64,000 nt of DNA. It comes from Dracaena cambodiana. Taxonomy: Eukaryota > Streptophyta > Magnoliopsida > Asparagales > Asparagaceae. The translations under genes and the position numbers were made by a program. Below are positions 34,326 through 47,351 of the stretch, one piece after another (positions within the stretch are counted from its first letter, which is position 1; each line of letters begins with the position of its first letter). The stretch is taken from positions 30,169,782-30,233,781 of the forward strand of contig JAYEPQ010000017.1 in assembly GCA_036321105.1 (NCBI GenBank), read 5' to 3'. The notes beneath the pieces were generated by a model that saw only the letters and a program-made list of their open reading frames with translations, was not told the DNA's origin and did no database searches.

Positions 34326-35296
34326 GGGTCTGTTCGTTTCAATTTTACGGAGTTAAATAAGGAAATTTGAGGCCCATTCGGCCTGAAAAGAACTGCCTCC
34401 TGGGAGTTTCTAAAGGTACACCCAAGTTCTCTAAGGGCACCCCACTCTTGGGAATTTACAAATTGAAATTTTGATTTTAAATTCAAAATTTTAAATATGA
34501 GAGTCAAAAATTGAGCTGTGTACGTAATCATTATCATCTCTGTGGCTGGAGGTGCGGGGGCAGAAGAAGGAGGATGGGAAGAGGAGCAAATTTTTTCTGA
34601 TAGGAAATGACATTTTCAGAAAATAGATGTGTACCCTCTATTCAAAATTTATGAGATGTGTCCTTAGAAAGAGTGTGCCTTTAGAGAGAATCATGGTGTG
34701 TCTTTATACGGCTCCGCTTCATCATGTATGTACCTGGCCCTTTGGGCTTCGGCAGATTTGCCAAGATGCATTGGTATAAAATAGAAATATCTAAAAAAAA
34801 TTATAAGAAGATTTCTGTCTCCTAATGAAATGTTTTTTTTTTTTATTTGGCTAATCCTCCTAAAGAATTTCATCATGTCAAATAAATAATATGCTTCCAT
34901 ATTTTGCATAAAAAAAAAAAAACTAAATAGGCAACAAAATTGTGATTTCAGCTCCACATCTTCGCATCAACTTTTCCATTTTACTCATATCTCCCTCTCA
35001 AATCCTTTTTGATAACTTTAGCAAAACTTACTTGTCCATTGAGTCTATCTCTTTACCATTTAGTCAGAACTCGAGAGCCCAGTGATTATTATAAAAAGAA
35101 TCAAAAAATTTAGAAAAATAAATTTGATAACGATTTCTCTCTGTCACTGCACTGAAACTTTGAAGTTGTGGTGAAGATTGAGAGATATTATTTTGTATTC
35201 TTACGAATACTGGTTTGCAACTAAAACTTCCAAAACAAAATGTCAAAAAATACTCGCATTGGAAAATAGTATGTGCCATACAAACGAGTTGTTCCT
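34326..35296. other. Former ATXR4 upstream region and repeats, no gene
   Basis: This is sequence that was continuous with the ATXR4 leader before the insertion. It holds GGGAGTTTCTAAAGG at 34399 (an isolated Mutator-type end) and a partial hairpin MITE core at about 34440-34545. No coding region is supported. Confidence 0.45.
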
Positions 35297-35880
35297 ATAA
35301 CAACAATTAAGCCTTTTATCCTAAGTATTTGGGACTTGTTACATGAACCAAATGAGAACTATACTGGATCAATCACATTGATGATTCTTCTATACTCATT
35401 CTCATCAAGTAATGTCTTCATTTATGTATTTAAGATACATATCTTTTTGTAACATCTTCGTCCATATACTCTTCGATTGTCCTACATTGATAATCTCCAC
35501 TCGTCAAATTAGTGCTACATAATAAGCTCCACTTATTGAAATGGTGTATTTATAAATTTATGTCGCACATGACTAAACTATTATAGGCGATTTTCTTGCA
35601 TCATCTCTTCTATGGGGCCTCACCTATCTTAGTATGATATTTCTTTTTCTCTAATATTACGGGTAAAGTATTCTCATCTCTCCTACATTCATCTTCTGGC
35701 AATGATGTCTCCTTGTACCAAGTATTTCGTGGTATATAATAAAATGGATTTCTCTTATTTATCATAATTTTCAGTAGACCTCTGCTTTTTGTTAAATTAA
35801 ACCAATGAATCTCAACATTTTTTACCTTTTCATTGAATAAGAAATTCAAAAAGAAATCAATGATGCTTGGCAACAATAGG
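35297..35880 (-). mobile_element. RTE LINE 3' fragment, diverged copy
   Basis: The order matches the fragment at 14837: ATAACAACAATTAAGCC, then a GTATTTGGG block, then a minus-strand frame WYKETSLPEDECRRDENTL near 35725 related to WxxKTxSxTExxxxEMRMLR of RTE. It is heavily decayed. Confidence 0.6.
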
Positions 35881-36850
35881 AGCTAGCAAAATCCTTTTCT
35901 CGAGCGGTATCATCCCTTTTCAATTTATGAAAAGTTCCGAATATAAATTCCAATGGAAACTAAATTCAGATAATACTTTAAAAATATTTCCATGTGAGTT
36001 TGACTAAAAAAAAATTAACATCAATAAGAGCAATTTATGCAACAAACTCGAGCAAAGCTATTCTAACTTTCCAAGAAGTATGAGATTAATTACCAAATAC
36101 ACGAGCTAATAATCAATTAAGAAAACTTACGGAAAAATTATGCAAGATCAAGAAATAACAAAAGCAAAAAAAAAAAAAAAAAAAAAAAACAATTTTAAAA
36201 ACATGCTTTATTTTTTTCTAGCAAATACCAAATCCAACAAAGTGCTAAGTTGCTATAAGCACCAATAATGGATCAACACAAAGATAATCAATTGACACGC
36301 TGCATAATAAGTGCCCTTACTTCGGAGTCCCTCAGTGTCCATGAAATTTTTAATGAAACGCGTGAAGGTTATAACTATCGTTTTAACTTCAAAAAAAAAA
36401 GACTCGTGATCTGTTGCGTCCTTTTGTGGCCCTTGAGGTTGGCACTTGATGGGCTCTTATTCCTTATACCGTTGTTGAGGTTAAGATGGTAGAGTTTTTT
36501 TGTATTCTGACAGCCGTTTGAGTACGAACATTTTCATCTTTTATGCTATAGTTGTGGACCACTTTGACTATTGCATACTAACTTGCCTCTTCATGACCTC
36601 TTCTCCAGCCCCCTCGTCCATTGCCATCTTTGTTGTGCCACATGTCTCTACTCGCTTATGCTTTAGTTAACATTTTTAGTTCTGTCACCAACTCCATTGT
36701 CTCTAGTCGATTCCACCAATTTTTCAAGCGTGGATTCATGTCTAGCAGAGGCCTACAACTGCAGACAGCCATTAGAGTCCTCTTAGTGTCCACCTAGCTA
36801 TCTCTGAAAATGATCAACCATATGATGGATCGGTCAAAGCCCACGAGCCT
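35881..36850. other. Intergenic, no gene recognised
   Basis: A 20-base A run lies near 36170. The 74-codon plus frame at 36268 has no family signature. Confidence 0.4.
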
Positions 36851-36859
36851 CATCAACAG

Positions 36860-36981
36860 AGAGTTTCTAAAGAAGCACACCATTTTTCCTAGTGAGCTCA
36901 CTTTATAACTGTCCGGACTTCCAAAATAACACTATAAAGTGGGCTCACTGGGAAAAATGGTGTGCTCCTTTGGAAACTCCC
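36860..36981. mobile_element. Miniature Mutator-like element (122 bp), perfect 9-bp TSD
   Basis: It starts AGAGTTTCTAAAGAAGC, ends TTTGGAAACTCCC, and has inner arms TTTTTCCTAGTGAGCTCAC / GTGGGCTCACTGGGAAAAA. CATCAACAG is duplicated at 36851-36859 and 36982-36990. The centre keeps CTGTCCGGACTT. Confidence 0.92.
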
Positions 36982-36999
36982 CATCAACAGATTGATGTT

Positions 37000-38118
37000 T
37001 CGTAACTCATATCAGCTACTTTTAGCACGTGACGGGCTCGTCAACATGTCACGGTTGTGTTGTTTTGGGCCATGGGCTCAAGGAAGATTCCTACGTTGTC
37101 GGGAATGGATGGGTGCAGCTCCATAAATTCAAGTATACAGCTTGCTAGCAGTATAGTACTCGTGAGCAATGAGAAGGCTAGTAAGCCAAAGCGAATAACG
37201 TAGAACGTAGTTATCTACTATATCAAAAACTAGCTAGGAGCAAAGTATCGGAGAACTGATCACCAGTCGGAGTCTCACTCTCCTCCCCACTTCATCTACC
37301 TCTACCCAGCATATAAGGATCAAAAGATTTCGAGCAACAGTAAGAGACAATCATCTCCCTCCCGTAGTGATCAACTTCAATCTTTATCCTCTCCTCGATC
37401 CCTGTGGCATTCAAACCAAAGGGTTTCATATAAGTGACTGCAAATGTCTGGGGAGAAAAAAAAACAATACAAGAAATCTAAGTCATTTTCTAGCCAATGC
37501 TGGAACGACGTTCTTGAAGATTATAATCGAACGGTGTGGACAATGGAGAATTTCTCATTGATGATGACATAATACATGAAGAAATTTCGCAAAGTACGAT
37601 TAGAACAAGGATCGATTTTCTATCCTTTTCTTCTCTTTTTTTTTTTTCCTTTTGGTTTTCCTTTCCATTTACTAGCGAAAAAAAGGGGAAAAAAAAAAAA
37701 GCTTAACGGTTACTCTAATCCAGCTAAAACAAACCTTGATGATTAATTTGCAAGACTAATCCGCTTGTAATTATGCTATCTCCCCATCCCCACCATCATT
37801 ATCATAAAACTTTCTTTTCAAAAGAAAAATGGAGGAAATAACCTCCCTTAGCTCACACATTTTTGTTTGTATTCTTATTATAAGACTACTTGCAATGAGT
37901 AAAGTTGAAGGTAGGCACCAATCTCCCTCAAAACACTGATATTGTATCCAGCTCAAAAAGTCTCGTATAGAATATAAGACAAGAGTTAGTATAATTTATA
38001 ATGATTATTATAAATTTATAAAGTAATTATAATTAGTCTTGCTGGTGGAGGAATCCGTAATTAAGATTTATGACTTTATATTTAGAGTTTTTGATATATA
38101 TATATAGAGAGAGAGAGA
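37000..38118. other. Intergenic, no gene recognised
   Basis: Around 37960-38070 the sequence AGTCTCG...ATAAGACAAGAGTTAG followed by TAATTATAATTAGTCTTG resembles 44075-44160, which suggests fragments of one old LTR or TRIM-like repeat. No coding sequence. Confidence 0.4.
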
Positions 38119-38505
38119 AATGGAAATGATCTGACAGCTCACGCAAGTTATCTGAGCTGCAGTTCATTTCCATTATCTCCAATAATATATTTTTTAAAAA
38201 TTTCTTTTGGATTATGATCTCGATCCCCTAGGATTCACTCATATCCAATTTCTTGGGTTTTAATTTTGATTTGGTCCTCCATCAAGTTAACTTAAAATTA
38301 ACGGTTTACAATGAGTAAAACATTTTGTATGCATTTGATGAAAAGGTAAGCGAACTCCAAAATTTATGAAATTTAATCCGAAAGAAGTTAAGCAGATAGA
38401 TATAGTAATTGTTAAAAAAAAATTGAAGAAAAATCATTGGATCATTATAGTTTTGTCACTAACTCACGTAACTTTTCCTGAGCTGACGGCTCATCTACAA
38501 TAATC

Positions 38506-38508
<3 letters not shown>
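38119..38508. mobile_element. Microsatellite-bounded MITE, family S1 (copy 1)
   Basis: Left arm AATGATCTGACAGCTCACGC, right arm the inverse, ACGTAACTTTTCCTGAGCTGA. TATA...GAGAGAGA lies on the left and (TA)n(GA)n on the right (38509-38594). Other copies: 40266-40607, 55660-56033, 56126-56360, 56380-56770 and 57013-57410. Confidence 0.75.

Positions 38509-38594
<86 letters not shown>
38509..38594. repeat. (TA)n-(GA)n microsatellite
   Basis: TA units run to 38548 and then GA units to 38594. Confidence 0.95.
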
Positions 38595-38600
<6 letters not shown>

Positions 38601-39889
38601 TGTAAAGCTGATGGGCAATAAAAAAAATTATAATTTTAATTTATATTCAATATATGCTTTAAAGCATTGTAAAATCCGTACTATGAGAAATAAATGTGCA
38701 TAGCTTATGCTGTTTCCTTAGTTTTATTATCAAAAGGAGTTGTTCGTACTGCAACCTGCTCAATATGCATGATTAAAGACACTACTTGGTAATAAATCCT
38801 ATTAATTCAAATTAATCATACCTAGTTTTAGTTGGCTCAAAATATAAAGTTATTAAATAAAGAGCGAGATGATTATTTAATTACAAATTCGTACTCCTGA
38901 ATTATAAATTAAATAGTATTAGTTTCTTCTGATCAATTGAAGTAGCATCTCATAACGATGAGCACAAATGATGTTGGCATGCGTATGTGTTATCCATAGA
39001 TAGGTTGGTAATGGACGCGATAGGGATGGGCCATAAATAAATTTCTGAATTAAAAAAAATTATTTTTATAATTTAATTTTTTTTTATAATACTAGCTAAA
39101 AATTAATTCATAAATACATCAAAGTGAAGGAAATTCCCACCAAGTATTAAATTTTTTTTCAAAAATCTCCATAATTTTTTTTATATTATATAAACTCCCA
39201 TAGAGTTTCAAAATTCATGAAAATCCCCAAACTTGATCAATTTAAAAATTCACCAAATATTCACTCTCCGATAATTTTAAATATACATTTTTTGAGTAGA
39301 ATATATGTGTATTCATAAAGGTTGGAGAGTGTTGTTTACTATATTTTAAATTGATCATTAAATTTTTACTAACACAGTTTGTGGGTTTCTATAAAATTTA
39401 AAACTTTATAGAAGCTTACATAACATAAAATAGTTACGTGACGATTTATGGAAAAAACACAATATTTTGCAAGGAATTTCTAATACTTTAGCTTTTTAAA
39501 AATGTTTTATGTGAGAGTGAGCCAAACGTCTCTTTCAAAGACCTGATAATTGTAATTATGAAACATTGCTGCAACTCTATTATAACTACATTGTATTAGT
39601 ATATTCCCACTGTAGCCATATTTGGCATGGGGAAGCTCTCTCCACCGTTTTATGTGTTTTAAGGGTCAGCCTAAGCCGGTTTTGGTTGATTTTGATCAAT
39701 TTTGACAAAACCGAACCAAACCTAATGGGACTCGAAACCGAACCGATTTAATTCAAGTCACGGTTCGATACAGTTAGAAATCAAATTTTAAAAACTATAA
39801 TTTTAATCATTTTAGGAAGTATAATTCTTTAAGGTATCCCATTGAACGTATTATGTATAATATTGCAGATATATAGAGAGAGGAAACAG

Positions 39890-40108
39890 GAAAAACTATG
39901 TTATAGCAGGGGCTCCCTCCTATGATACTTAGGTGGACCAATTGATGTTTGTATATAAATTGACCACATGGGCTATTTTAAAAAAAAAAAAAAAAAAAAA
40001 AAACCCTACACTTAATTTTTTTTTTCAAAAAACTTCTCTACATGCAAACATCCTATTGGTCCACCTAAGCATCATAGGAGAGAGCCCCTCCTATGACATA
40101 GTTTTCTC
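39890..40108. mobile_element. Hairpin MITE S4 with long inverted arms
   Basis: The arms of about 60 bp include GGGGCTCCCTCCTATGATAC and its near-perfect complement ATCATAGGAGAGAGCCCC. The outer ends GAAAAACTATGTTATA and CATAGTTTTCTC lie next to TATATAGAGAGAG on the left and a 149-bp TA run on the right. Confidence 0.8.
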
Positions 40109-40113
40109 ATTTC

Positions 40114-40607
<494 letters not shown>

Positions 40608-41045
40608 TATATATATATATATGTGTGTGTGTGTAATTTTTAAATAATTTGGTCAGTCTGATTTGGCTTTTGGATTTCAAATCTCGAAACCTAAAACCAA
40701 TCGAATTACTTCAGTTCAATATGGTTTTACTTACATAGACTAATTTTGATTGGTTATTTCAGTTTTAACCGAACTATACTCACCTCTAGTGTATTTTTTA
40801 AAACGTGGTTTTTGATAGATGCTCTCTTTCTTATCGGCTGGCTGTCTCGTTTACCTAATTTCTGCATATGCTTCGCTATTATTATCAGATTCAAATAACA
40901 TATAGTTAATTCCACTTGATACTTTTGAGACCAATTCAATATCCAATTCAAAATCATTTCACATCCGACTGTATATAAATATTACGAAAATGGCTTAAAC
41001 AAAAGTTCAGAGTTTATTCCTTTCTATTTGGGACTAGAGCAGGGC

Positions 41046-41269
41046 ATTCCTAAACGAGCACACCACTTGTCTTAGTGAGTACACTTTTTTAATTCGGAAT
41101 TAGTCCCGAACGGATTTTCTAACCGCCCTAGAATTGTCCCCGAACAATTTTAATAGTGATCGGGGATTAATCCCCGACCAGAACAAAAAATAAGGTCACG
41201 AACTAAAGTGATAAACTTGTAATTTTTTATAATTTTAGAAGCCAATGATGTGCTCATTTAGAAATTCTC
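41046..41269. mobile_element. Mutator-type short element, variant interior
   Basis: The ends CTAAACGAGCACACC and GTGCTCATTTAGAAATTC resemble the family arms. The flanks CTAGAGCAG and ATAGAGTAA match at 6 of 9 positions. The interior has CCCCGAACAATT / GATCGGGGATTAATCCCCGA instead of GTCCGGAC. Confidence 0.6.
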
Positions 41270-41640
41270 ATAGAGTAAGATCCAGATCTGAAGCAGATTT
41301 AATCCATCTACTACTCTATTTACTTCATGATTGGTAAATAGTCCTTGCATTTCCCTCTCAAAGTAACAACACTATACAACAACATTATAACTTTCTAATC
41401 TTCACCATGAAGTTGCACTAGCACAAGAACTCTTTTATAAGGGTGAGCAGCCGTAAGATGGTTTGGTTTTTGCCGTAAAACCAAACTAGAACATTTAGGA
41501 ATGATAGCCGAATTAAACCGAACTAATTTAGTTCGGTTGGTTTATTCAATTCCAGTTTTTTGAATAAAACTTATTTAAAAACTATAATTATAATTATTTT
41601 AGTTAACATATCTTCTCGAAGTATTCAATTAATATATTTG

Positions 41641-41781
<141 letters not shown>

Positions 41782-41796
41782 TTATGTGTGTGTGTG

Positions 41797-42172
41797 ATAA
41801 TGGTGCACCTAAACCGACGTATAGGGAAGCTGTCCTAAATCTCAATATAAATAATATATGTGAACAATCCGAACCGTTGATAGTAATTTCAATGCTCTAA
41901 ACAGATTTCATATAAAAAATTATGTAATTTAGACACTTATTTATTATTGATCAAGAGGCATTATTTGTTCTATTGTTAAAAAACCGTTCATTTGTACATA
42001 TTCAATATACGGTCAAAATGTATCTAAAATGCATGATTTTTTATATACTATTATTTTTTTAACGTGAATATATAATTAACAGTTTGGATTTTTCAAAAAT
42101 ACTATTTATATTGAGATTTAAGGTGTTTCTATGGACAATTCTCTTACGGTGTCACTTTAAATATATTTATAT
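41797..42172. mobile_element. Microsatellite-abutting MITE, family S2 (copy 2)
   Basis: It starts AATGGTGCACCTAAACCG after a TG run. Its right arm TTAAGGTGTTTCTATGGAC is the complement of the left. Confidence 0.65.
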
Positions 42173-42642
42173 TTTATGGCGTCATATAAGGTCTCTCTCT
42201 TTATATATGTTTGAATACATATGTAATTTTATTAAATAATCATATCGGTTCGATTTCGAATTTCAAAACCTAAAATCGAGAACTAACCAAATCATTACAG
42301 TTCAGATCAATTTTACTTTTCGGATCGATTTCGACCAGTTATTTCATGCCACCCCACTCGCCTCCCTCCAATTTTACCAAACCCTCAGGCTCAGTATAGA
42401 AAAAGAGAAACTATCACGAGGACGCAGACACACTGCCCAATCCCACTCACTGCCCACCCACCCACCCACCCCCTTTGCCTCCCTTGAAAGCACCCATTTT
42501 CGTTCCTTCTATGTACGCACTGGGCCCCACCTCCTACTTCAACCACCATAACTACATTACATACCACCTTCTACTTGTATTTCAAGTTCTACCTCCTGCT
42601 CAAGCTCAGGCTCAAGCTCAACCTCACTCCATATCATACGCA

Positions 42643-43218
42643 ATGGCTCCCCTCTCCCCTCTCTCCGAGGAGCCGGGCGTATCCGAGACCGAGCACAGCC
42701 ACACCAACAGCAGCAGCCTCTCCAAGCGGAGCCACTCCTTCCGCATCTGGCTCCGCAACCAGCTCACCCCTCTTTTCCACAGAGAAAAATCCGACGATCT
42801 AAAGATCCTCCTGAGCGTCATCGCCTGCCCTCTCTCCCCCGTCCCGGTCGCCGCTAAATCACCCAACGCACCGTCGTCGCCCGCCGAGTACATAGTCGAG
42901 CAGTTCCGTGCGACCACGGGCTGCGCGAAGATCCAAGGCACGGCCAAGAGCATGTTCGCGTCCGGGAGGGTGAGGGTGGTGATGGCGCACGAGCATGGGC
43001 TCGGGGGGCTGGGGACGGCAAATGCGGCCGGGTCCAGTAGCCACAAGGGATGCTTTGTGGTGTGGCAGATGGTGCCGGGGATGTGGCTGATCGAGCTCGT
43101 GGTGTCGGGGAATCAGATTGTTGCCGGGTGCGATGGGCGGGTGGCGTGGCGGAGGACGCCGTGGCTCGGGGCGCATTCAGCCAAAGGGGAGGTCCGACCG
43201 CTCAGGAGAGCTCTTCAG
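42643..43218 (+). CDS. DUF620 gene exon 1
   Basis: 192 codons ending RRALQ, followed by the GC donor GCAAGTGT. It is much more GC-rich than the flanking DNA, as is common for 5' coding exons in plants. Confidence 0.92.
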
Positions 43219-46200
43219 GCAAGTGTGTATATATATATATATATATTTAGATTCCATCACGATCCGTTAATATTGTTTTCATCAGTCGAGTTTCTAAGGT
43301 TTAGGTTTCTAAGTAGCTCAATTAGAAAGATCCTTCCCAAACCAGCCAAATTTTACTTCAATCCAGCTGTTAGTTCATTAATAATTAGTGTTTATTAATA
43401 ATTAGTGTTTACAACATATTAGGAACTAGCAACTCCAAATTCTCGTTGTTGCGATAATAAAATCTAACAAATCAGATATTATCTTCTAAATTTATATTAT
43501 TAAAATTCTAATAGTATAAATCCTAATAATTCATAATATCTAGATAGAAGAATAATATTCTTTTTTTTTTTTTTTTTTTTTGGTTTTTCAAGAATATGCA
43601 TGTTTTGGGATCTTCATTGGAGCACAAGGCAAATGAAACATGAGGGGGTTGTTCCTGATCTTGTGGTGTATGGTTAAGATGTAGATTTGTATTTGGGAGA
43701 GAAGGCTTATGAAAAACTTAGTCATTTGCTTTGGACGAACGAAATGGATGTTGTAAATTCTCTCCGACGATTGCAACTGATCCAGTGTTTTTGATGTGTT
43801 TTGGAAGGGAGATCTCCTTTCTAGTTCTGAGGTTTTGGGGAAAAAAAAAAAACTTTTTCTCTTGGGATGGGAGATTTCTTTTACATGTAGGAAAAAAAAA
43901 ATTAGTAATTTCAAAAGAAACTAAGAATAAGCACTTTTTAGCACTTTATCTTTGCTCCCATGAAATTCTCTCAGAAAAGCAAGAAAAAGAGAGAGAGTTT
44001 GTCATAAAGACCACACACATCCATAACATTCTCATACTTTTCTCAACTTTGGTATGTTCATGTAATACCCAGCTCGAATAGTCTCGCATCCGATGTGAGA
44101 CAATAGTTGGTGTTGTTCGTAATGATTTCTATAAATCTATAGAGTAATTATATCTAGTCTTTTTAAGGGAGGAACACGTGGTTAATTATAAATTATTTTA
44201 ATTCTTATTATTCTACTGACGAGAATATGTTCACAGTGTTCCACTATCCGTTTCCAGATAGGGGTGGCACTTGCTTCTTATAGTAAACCTTAAGGCTTCC
44301 AACATGCAAAGCTCTTTTTCATGACAAGTTGCCCATACTCTTCTAGCTATATGAGAGCTTTTGATCAAAAAGCTTAATTAATCCTCTCTTGGACAAAATA
44401 AAGTGAGCAAGTTGCCCATACTTTACTAGCTATATGAGAGCTTCTGATCAAAAAGCTTAATCCTCTCTTGGACAAAATGAAGTGTCATTCCCCACTTTGA
44501 GCCCAAAAGCAAAGAACCTCAATGGGAGATGACATAATAACTAAAGCTTTTCTTTTGGACAATCATATCATGTACTACGTAAGTTTTTGCTTTTTTTGGT
44601 TCCATCTCATGTGCCTCCCCCTTTTGTGCTCTCTGCGCTCCTTCCCTTTTTCTCCTCCTTCTTCTTCTTTGATTGGTTGATTGTTGATTTATTCCACACA
44701 TTTTCTTGGTCCCCATCTCACTTTGTCTATAAATCCTAGTCTCACATGGCACAAGATGTGTATGCATATATAAATGGTAAATTACCAAAAACCCCTCGCT
44801 CTATCATTGGCTTGCACAAAGCCCCCTTATACTATAAAAAATAATTGTAACCCCCCTAACAAAAATAACTTCTTTTTTATTCTATCTAGAGATTTTGGTA
44901 GCAAATCCTCCAAGATTTATTTCAGAACTGTATGAGAAGTAGTGGCCGGCGGTTTATACTATTGCAATCAACCATATCAGACATGTAACATCTGCAATAT
45001 CAAAAATATCAACAATATCAGTAATATGTACATGCCATCTTCAAAATTACATATGAAACCGATGACACTTACCGTTACCGGTCAATATTTGGAACTTTGC
45101 TCAGAAAACCTAGTAGTATCCGAGATGGTTTTAGGAGATTTTCTGTTAGTTCCGATGATACAGAGAACAGGGGACTTGGGAATAATAAGGGGGGTTTTGA
45201 CAATTTACCAGTGTATAAATCTAAATAGATCCTTGGACCAGGTGTGCATGCATTAATGCAGCAATATCTCTCTTTTATACTGGTATGCACATAGTCATGA
45301 GCCACCTAACATGAGGAAATCTAGTGAACTGTACAACGATAGTAAATAGACTGTTAGGGTTTTTAATATTTGGTTCCTGCCTGCTCCCACATTGTTAATG
45401 CAGTTGCAGTACTAGTGTTGACTTCTGCTTCAGGGTGTCAGTTCTTTTATTTTTCTCAAATAAGATGGAAGTTTCCAAAGGACAACACCATTTTTCTTAG
45501 TAAGCCCACTTTTATAGTGTTATATTGGAAGCCAGAACTGTTACAAAGTGGGTTCACTAGGAAAAAATGTGTGCTCATTTAGAAACTCCCAATAAGATGA
45601 AACAAGATCCACCCTACCAAGATCCTTTTATTTTACAAATATTTTTATTGTGGTAAAGATTTTTTTTACGGTGGGTATATCGTGTCGTATTTATTAAGTA
45701 GCTTTTAACGAAACGTGCTTAATACATATATAATAGGTTTTGCCCCTATTACGAGGCTAAATTCATGCTAATATTACAAACTTTCACATAACTCCTTCTT
45801 ATTGGTTAAGTTTGTGAGTGTAGCCCTCTCCAATCACACTATGTCTACTCTTCATTGTGTGCTCCTTTCTCCAAGATTGGACCACTTATTGATGTTTAAA
45901 GATATGGATTATATCCCTGTGATGCTCCTTCTGCCCGTGCTTCATAGTGTGATCTATCAACTCAAGCCTTCTTCTTAGGTCTCATCGTTGCTGACGGCCT
46001 CATGTGGGGTATTTTCCCCTACCTCTTTTTATTCTTCTCATTTTATAGTAATTCAGTTCGCCTCTCCTAAGACTAAGAATAAGGAATGAGAATGGGTGGC
46101 TTTAAAGATCAGTTCTTGATCCGTTTTATTCAAAATTTTAAAATTCAAAAGAATTAACTTTTAAATTCAAAATTTTAAACTGAACAAGACAAGAACAAGT

Positions 46201-46925
46201 AAGGTACTTGAATCCGCTCATTTTCATTCCTCCCTAGTCAACTGACAACTGAGTCAACTGAGTTTAGTACCTTGAACAAACTCCCAATAGTGATTTCCTT
46301 TTCACAGTTGACTTGCTAACTGCTATGAAGTATATTGGGCATATTGGTTAGTTGTAATTTTGATTACTTTAACACATATTGTCTGGTAAACATTGTACGA
46401 GAGTATATCACATGTACCGTTACTAACTCAAGCGTGTAGGGGCTAGACCCTCTGACCATTGCAGCAGTATTCTCCACTGCACAACATGTCGGAGAGAAGC
46501 TGATCGGAGACGAAGAATGCTTTACACTGAAGCTCGACACCGATCCCTCAACCCTATCGGACCGCAGCGATGGCACGGCCGATATCATCAGGCACGTCAT
46601 GGTCGGCTACTTCAGCCAGCGCAGCGGCCTGCTTGTCCAGCTTGAGGACTCCCAGCTGACTCGAATCCAGTACCCTGGAGCCGAAGTGATGTACTGGGAG
46701 ACGACAATATCTTCGTCCATCGACGACTACCGTCCAGTGGACGGTGTCATGGTCGCGCATTCCGGCAGGTTGACTGTCAATCTAGTTAGGTTCGGTTTCG
46801 GTTTGCAGGTTTCGACGAAAATGGAAGAGATTTGGTCCATAGATGATGTTGTATTCAATGTGCCTGGCCTGTCTACAGACTGTTTCATACCTCCAGAGGA
46901 GGTTCAAAAGATTTGTAATAGCTAA
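42643..46925 (+). CDS. DUF620 family protein, two exons, GC-AG intron
   Basis: The exons are 42643-43218 and 46440-46925; together they encode 353 residues. The protein starts MAPLSPLSEEPG, has a Ser-rich segment, then RNQLTPLF, LKILLSVIACPLSPVPV, YIVEQFRATTGCAKIQGT, SSSHKGCFVVWQMVPGMWLI, VAWRRTPWLGAHSAKG, VRPLRRALQ|GLDPLTIAAVFSTAQ, GYFSQRSGLLVQLEDSQLTR, YWETTISSSIDDYRPVDGVM and VFNVPGLSTDCFIPPEE. This is the full order of the plant-specific DUF620 family, whose biochemical role is unknown to me. No signal peptide or membrane segment is seen. The intron donor is CAG|GCAAGT and the acceptor TGTAG|GGG; the nearby GT at 43223 would put a stop right after the junction. The 3.2-kb intron carries several MITEs. 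The open frame upstream of the ATG is not conserved in the family, so the ATG at 42643 is preferred. Confidence 0.92.
44326..44484. repeat. Tandem duplication, about 80 bp, in DUF620 intron
   Basis: AAGTTGCCCATACT...CTAGCTATATGAGAGCTT...GATCAAAAAGCTTAA...TCCTCTCTTGGACAAAAT occurs at 44326 and again at 44409 with few changes. Confidence 0.9.
44775..45210. mobile_element. MITE with TGGTAAATTACC ends (436 bp)
   Basis: Ends TGGTAAATTACCAAAAACCCC and GGGGTTTTGACAATTTACCA-type complement, shown here by their inner parts TTACCAAAAACCCC and GGGGTTTTGACAATTT. The 9-bp flanks ATATATAAA and GTGTATAAA match at 7 of 9, so it is probably Mutator-type. Confidence 0.65.
45468..45590. mobile_element. Miniature Mutator-like element (123 bp), perfect 9-bp TSD
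   Basis: It starts GAAGTTTCCAAAGGAC and ends CATTTAGAAACTCCC. AATAAGATG is duplicated at 45459-45467 and 45591-45599. The centre is related to 36860-36981. Confidence 0.92.
46085..46233. mobile_element. Hairpin MITE, GAATGAGAATGGGTGG subfamily
   Basis: Arms GAATGAGAATGGGTGG and CCGCTCATTTTCATTCC are inverted, with core CAAAATTTTAAAATTC / AAATTCAAAATTTTAAAC. Confidence 0.65.
46440..46925 (+). CDS. DUF620 gene exon 2
   Basis: 162 codons including TAA, from GLDPLTIAAVF to VQKICNS. Intact over its whole length. Confidence 0.93.
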   Translation, partial: GLDPLTIAAVFSTAQHVGEKLIGDEECFTLKLDTDPSTLSDRSDGTADIIRHVMVGYFSQRSGLLVQLEDSQLTRIQYPGAEVMYWETTISSSIDDYRPVDGVMVAHSGRLTVNLVRFGFGLQVSTKMEEIWSIDDVVFNVPGLSTDCFIPPEEVQKICNS

Positions 46926-46987
46926 CAAGATCTAATTGTATCAAGTGCATGATAAGTTTTCTAATGAAAGGTGACCTAGGCTTAGCT

Positions 46988-46993
46988 AATAAA
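46988..46993 (+). promoter_or_regulatory. Poly(A) signal of the DUF620 gene
   Basis: AATAAA 63 bp after the stop codon, in an AT-rich 3' region. Confidence 0.5.
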
Positions 46994-47351
46994 ATATTTC
47001 TAAAACAAAAACTTTGTATATAATAGAAAATTTGATTGTCTCTATGCCCTTGTGCTCTACAATTTAGTATGCATGTCTATGGATTTGGTAAATGTAGGAG
47101 TACGCTTGTCCCCTTCTCTTTAGAAAGATTTGAGGGAACCTAGGCTTATAATGCTTAAACTATGTTCTCATAGTTTCTACTTCACATGGGACTGGCAACA
47201 GGTTTGACTATGGGTGAATTGGGGCTTGTACTTGCTGAGAGTGGACCACCATTGCATAGGAAGTTGGAGCTTGAGAGATGTTTCACAATATATATATAGA
47301 GAGAAAAAACAGAAAATTCACCGGCGGTGAAGGAAGTTCCTTCAACGCCAC

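Larger units (their letters stand above)
43219..46439 (+). other. DUF620 intron (GC-AG)
   Basis: It begins GCAAGTGTGTATATAT and ends AGCGTGTAG. It holds a T20 run near 43562, a tandem duplication, three MITEs and no coding exon. Confidence 0.85.

Noticed and set aside
42624..43176. Minus-strand frames of 105-140 codons opposite DUF620 exon 1
   Set aside because: Antisense shadows of a GC-rich conserved exon. No family signature.
43588..44081. Frames of 108-116 codons on both strands within the DUF620 intron
   Set aside because: Low-complexity A/T-run translations, no family signature and no effect on the DUF620 frame.
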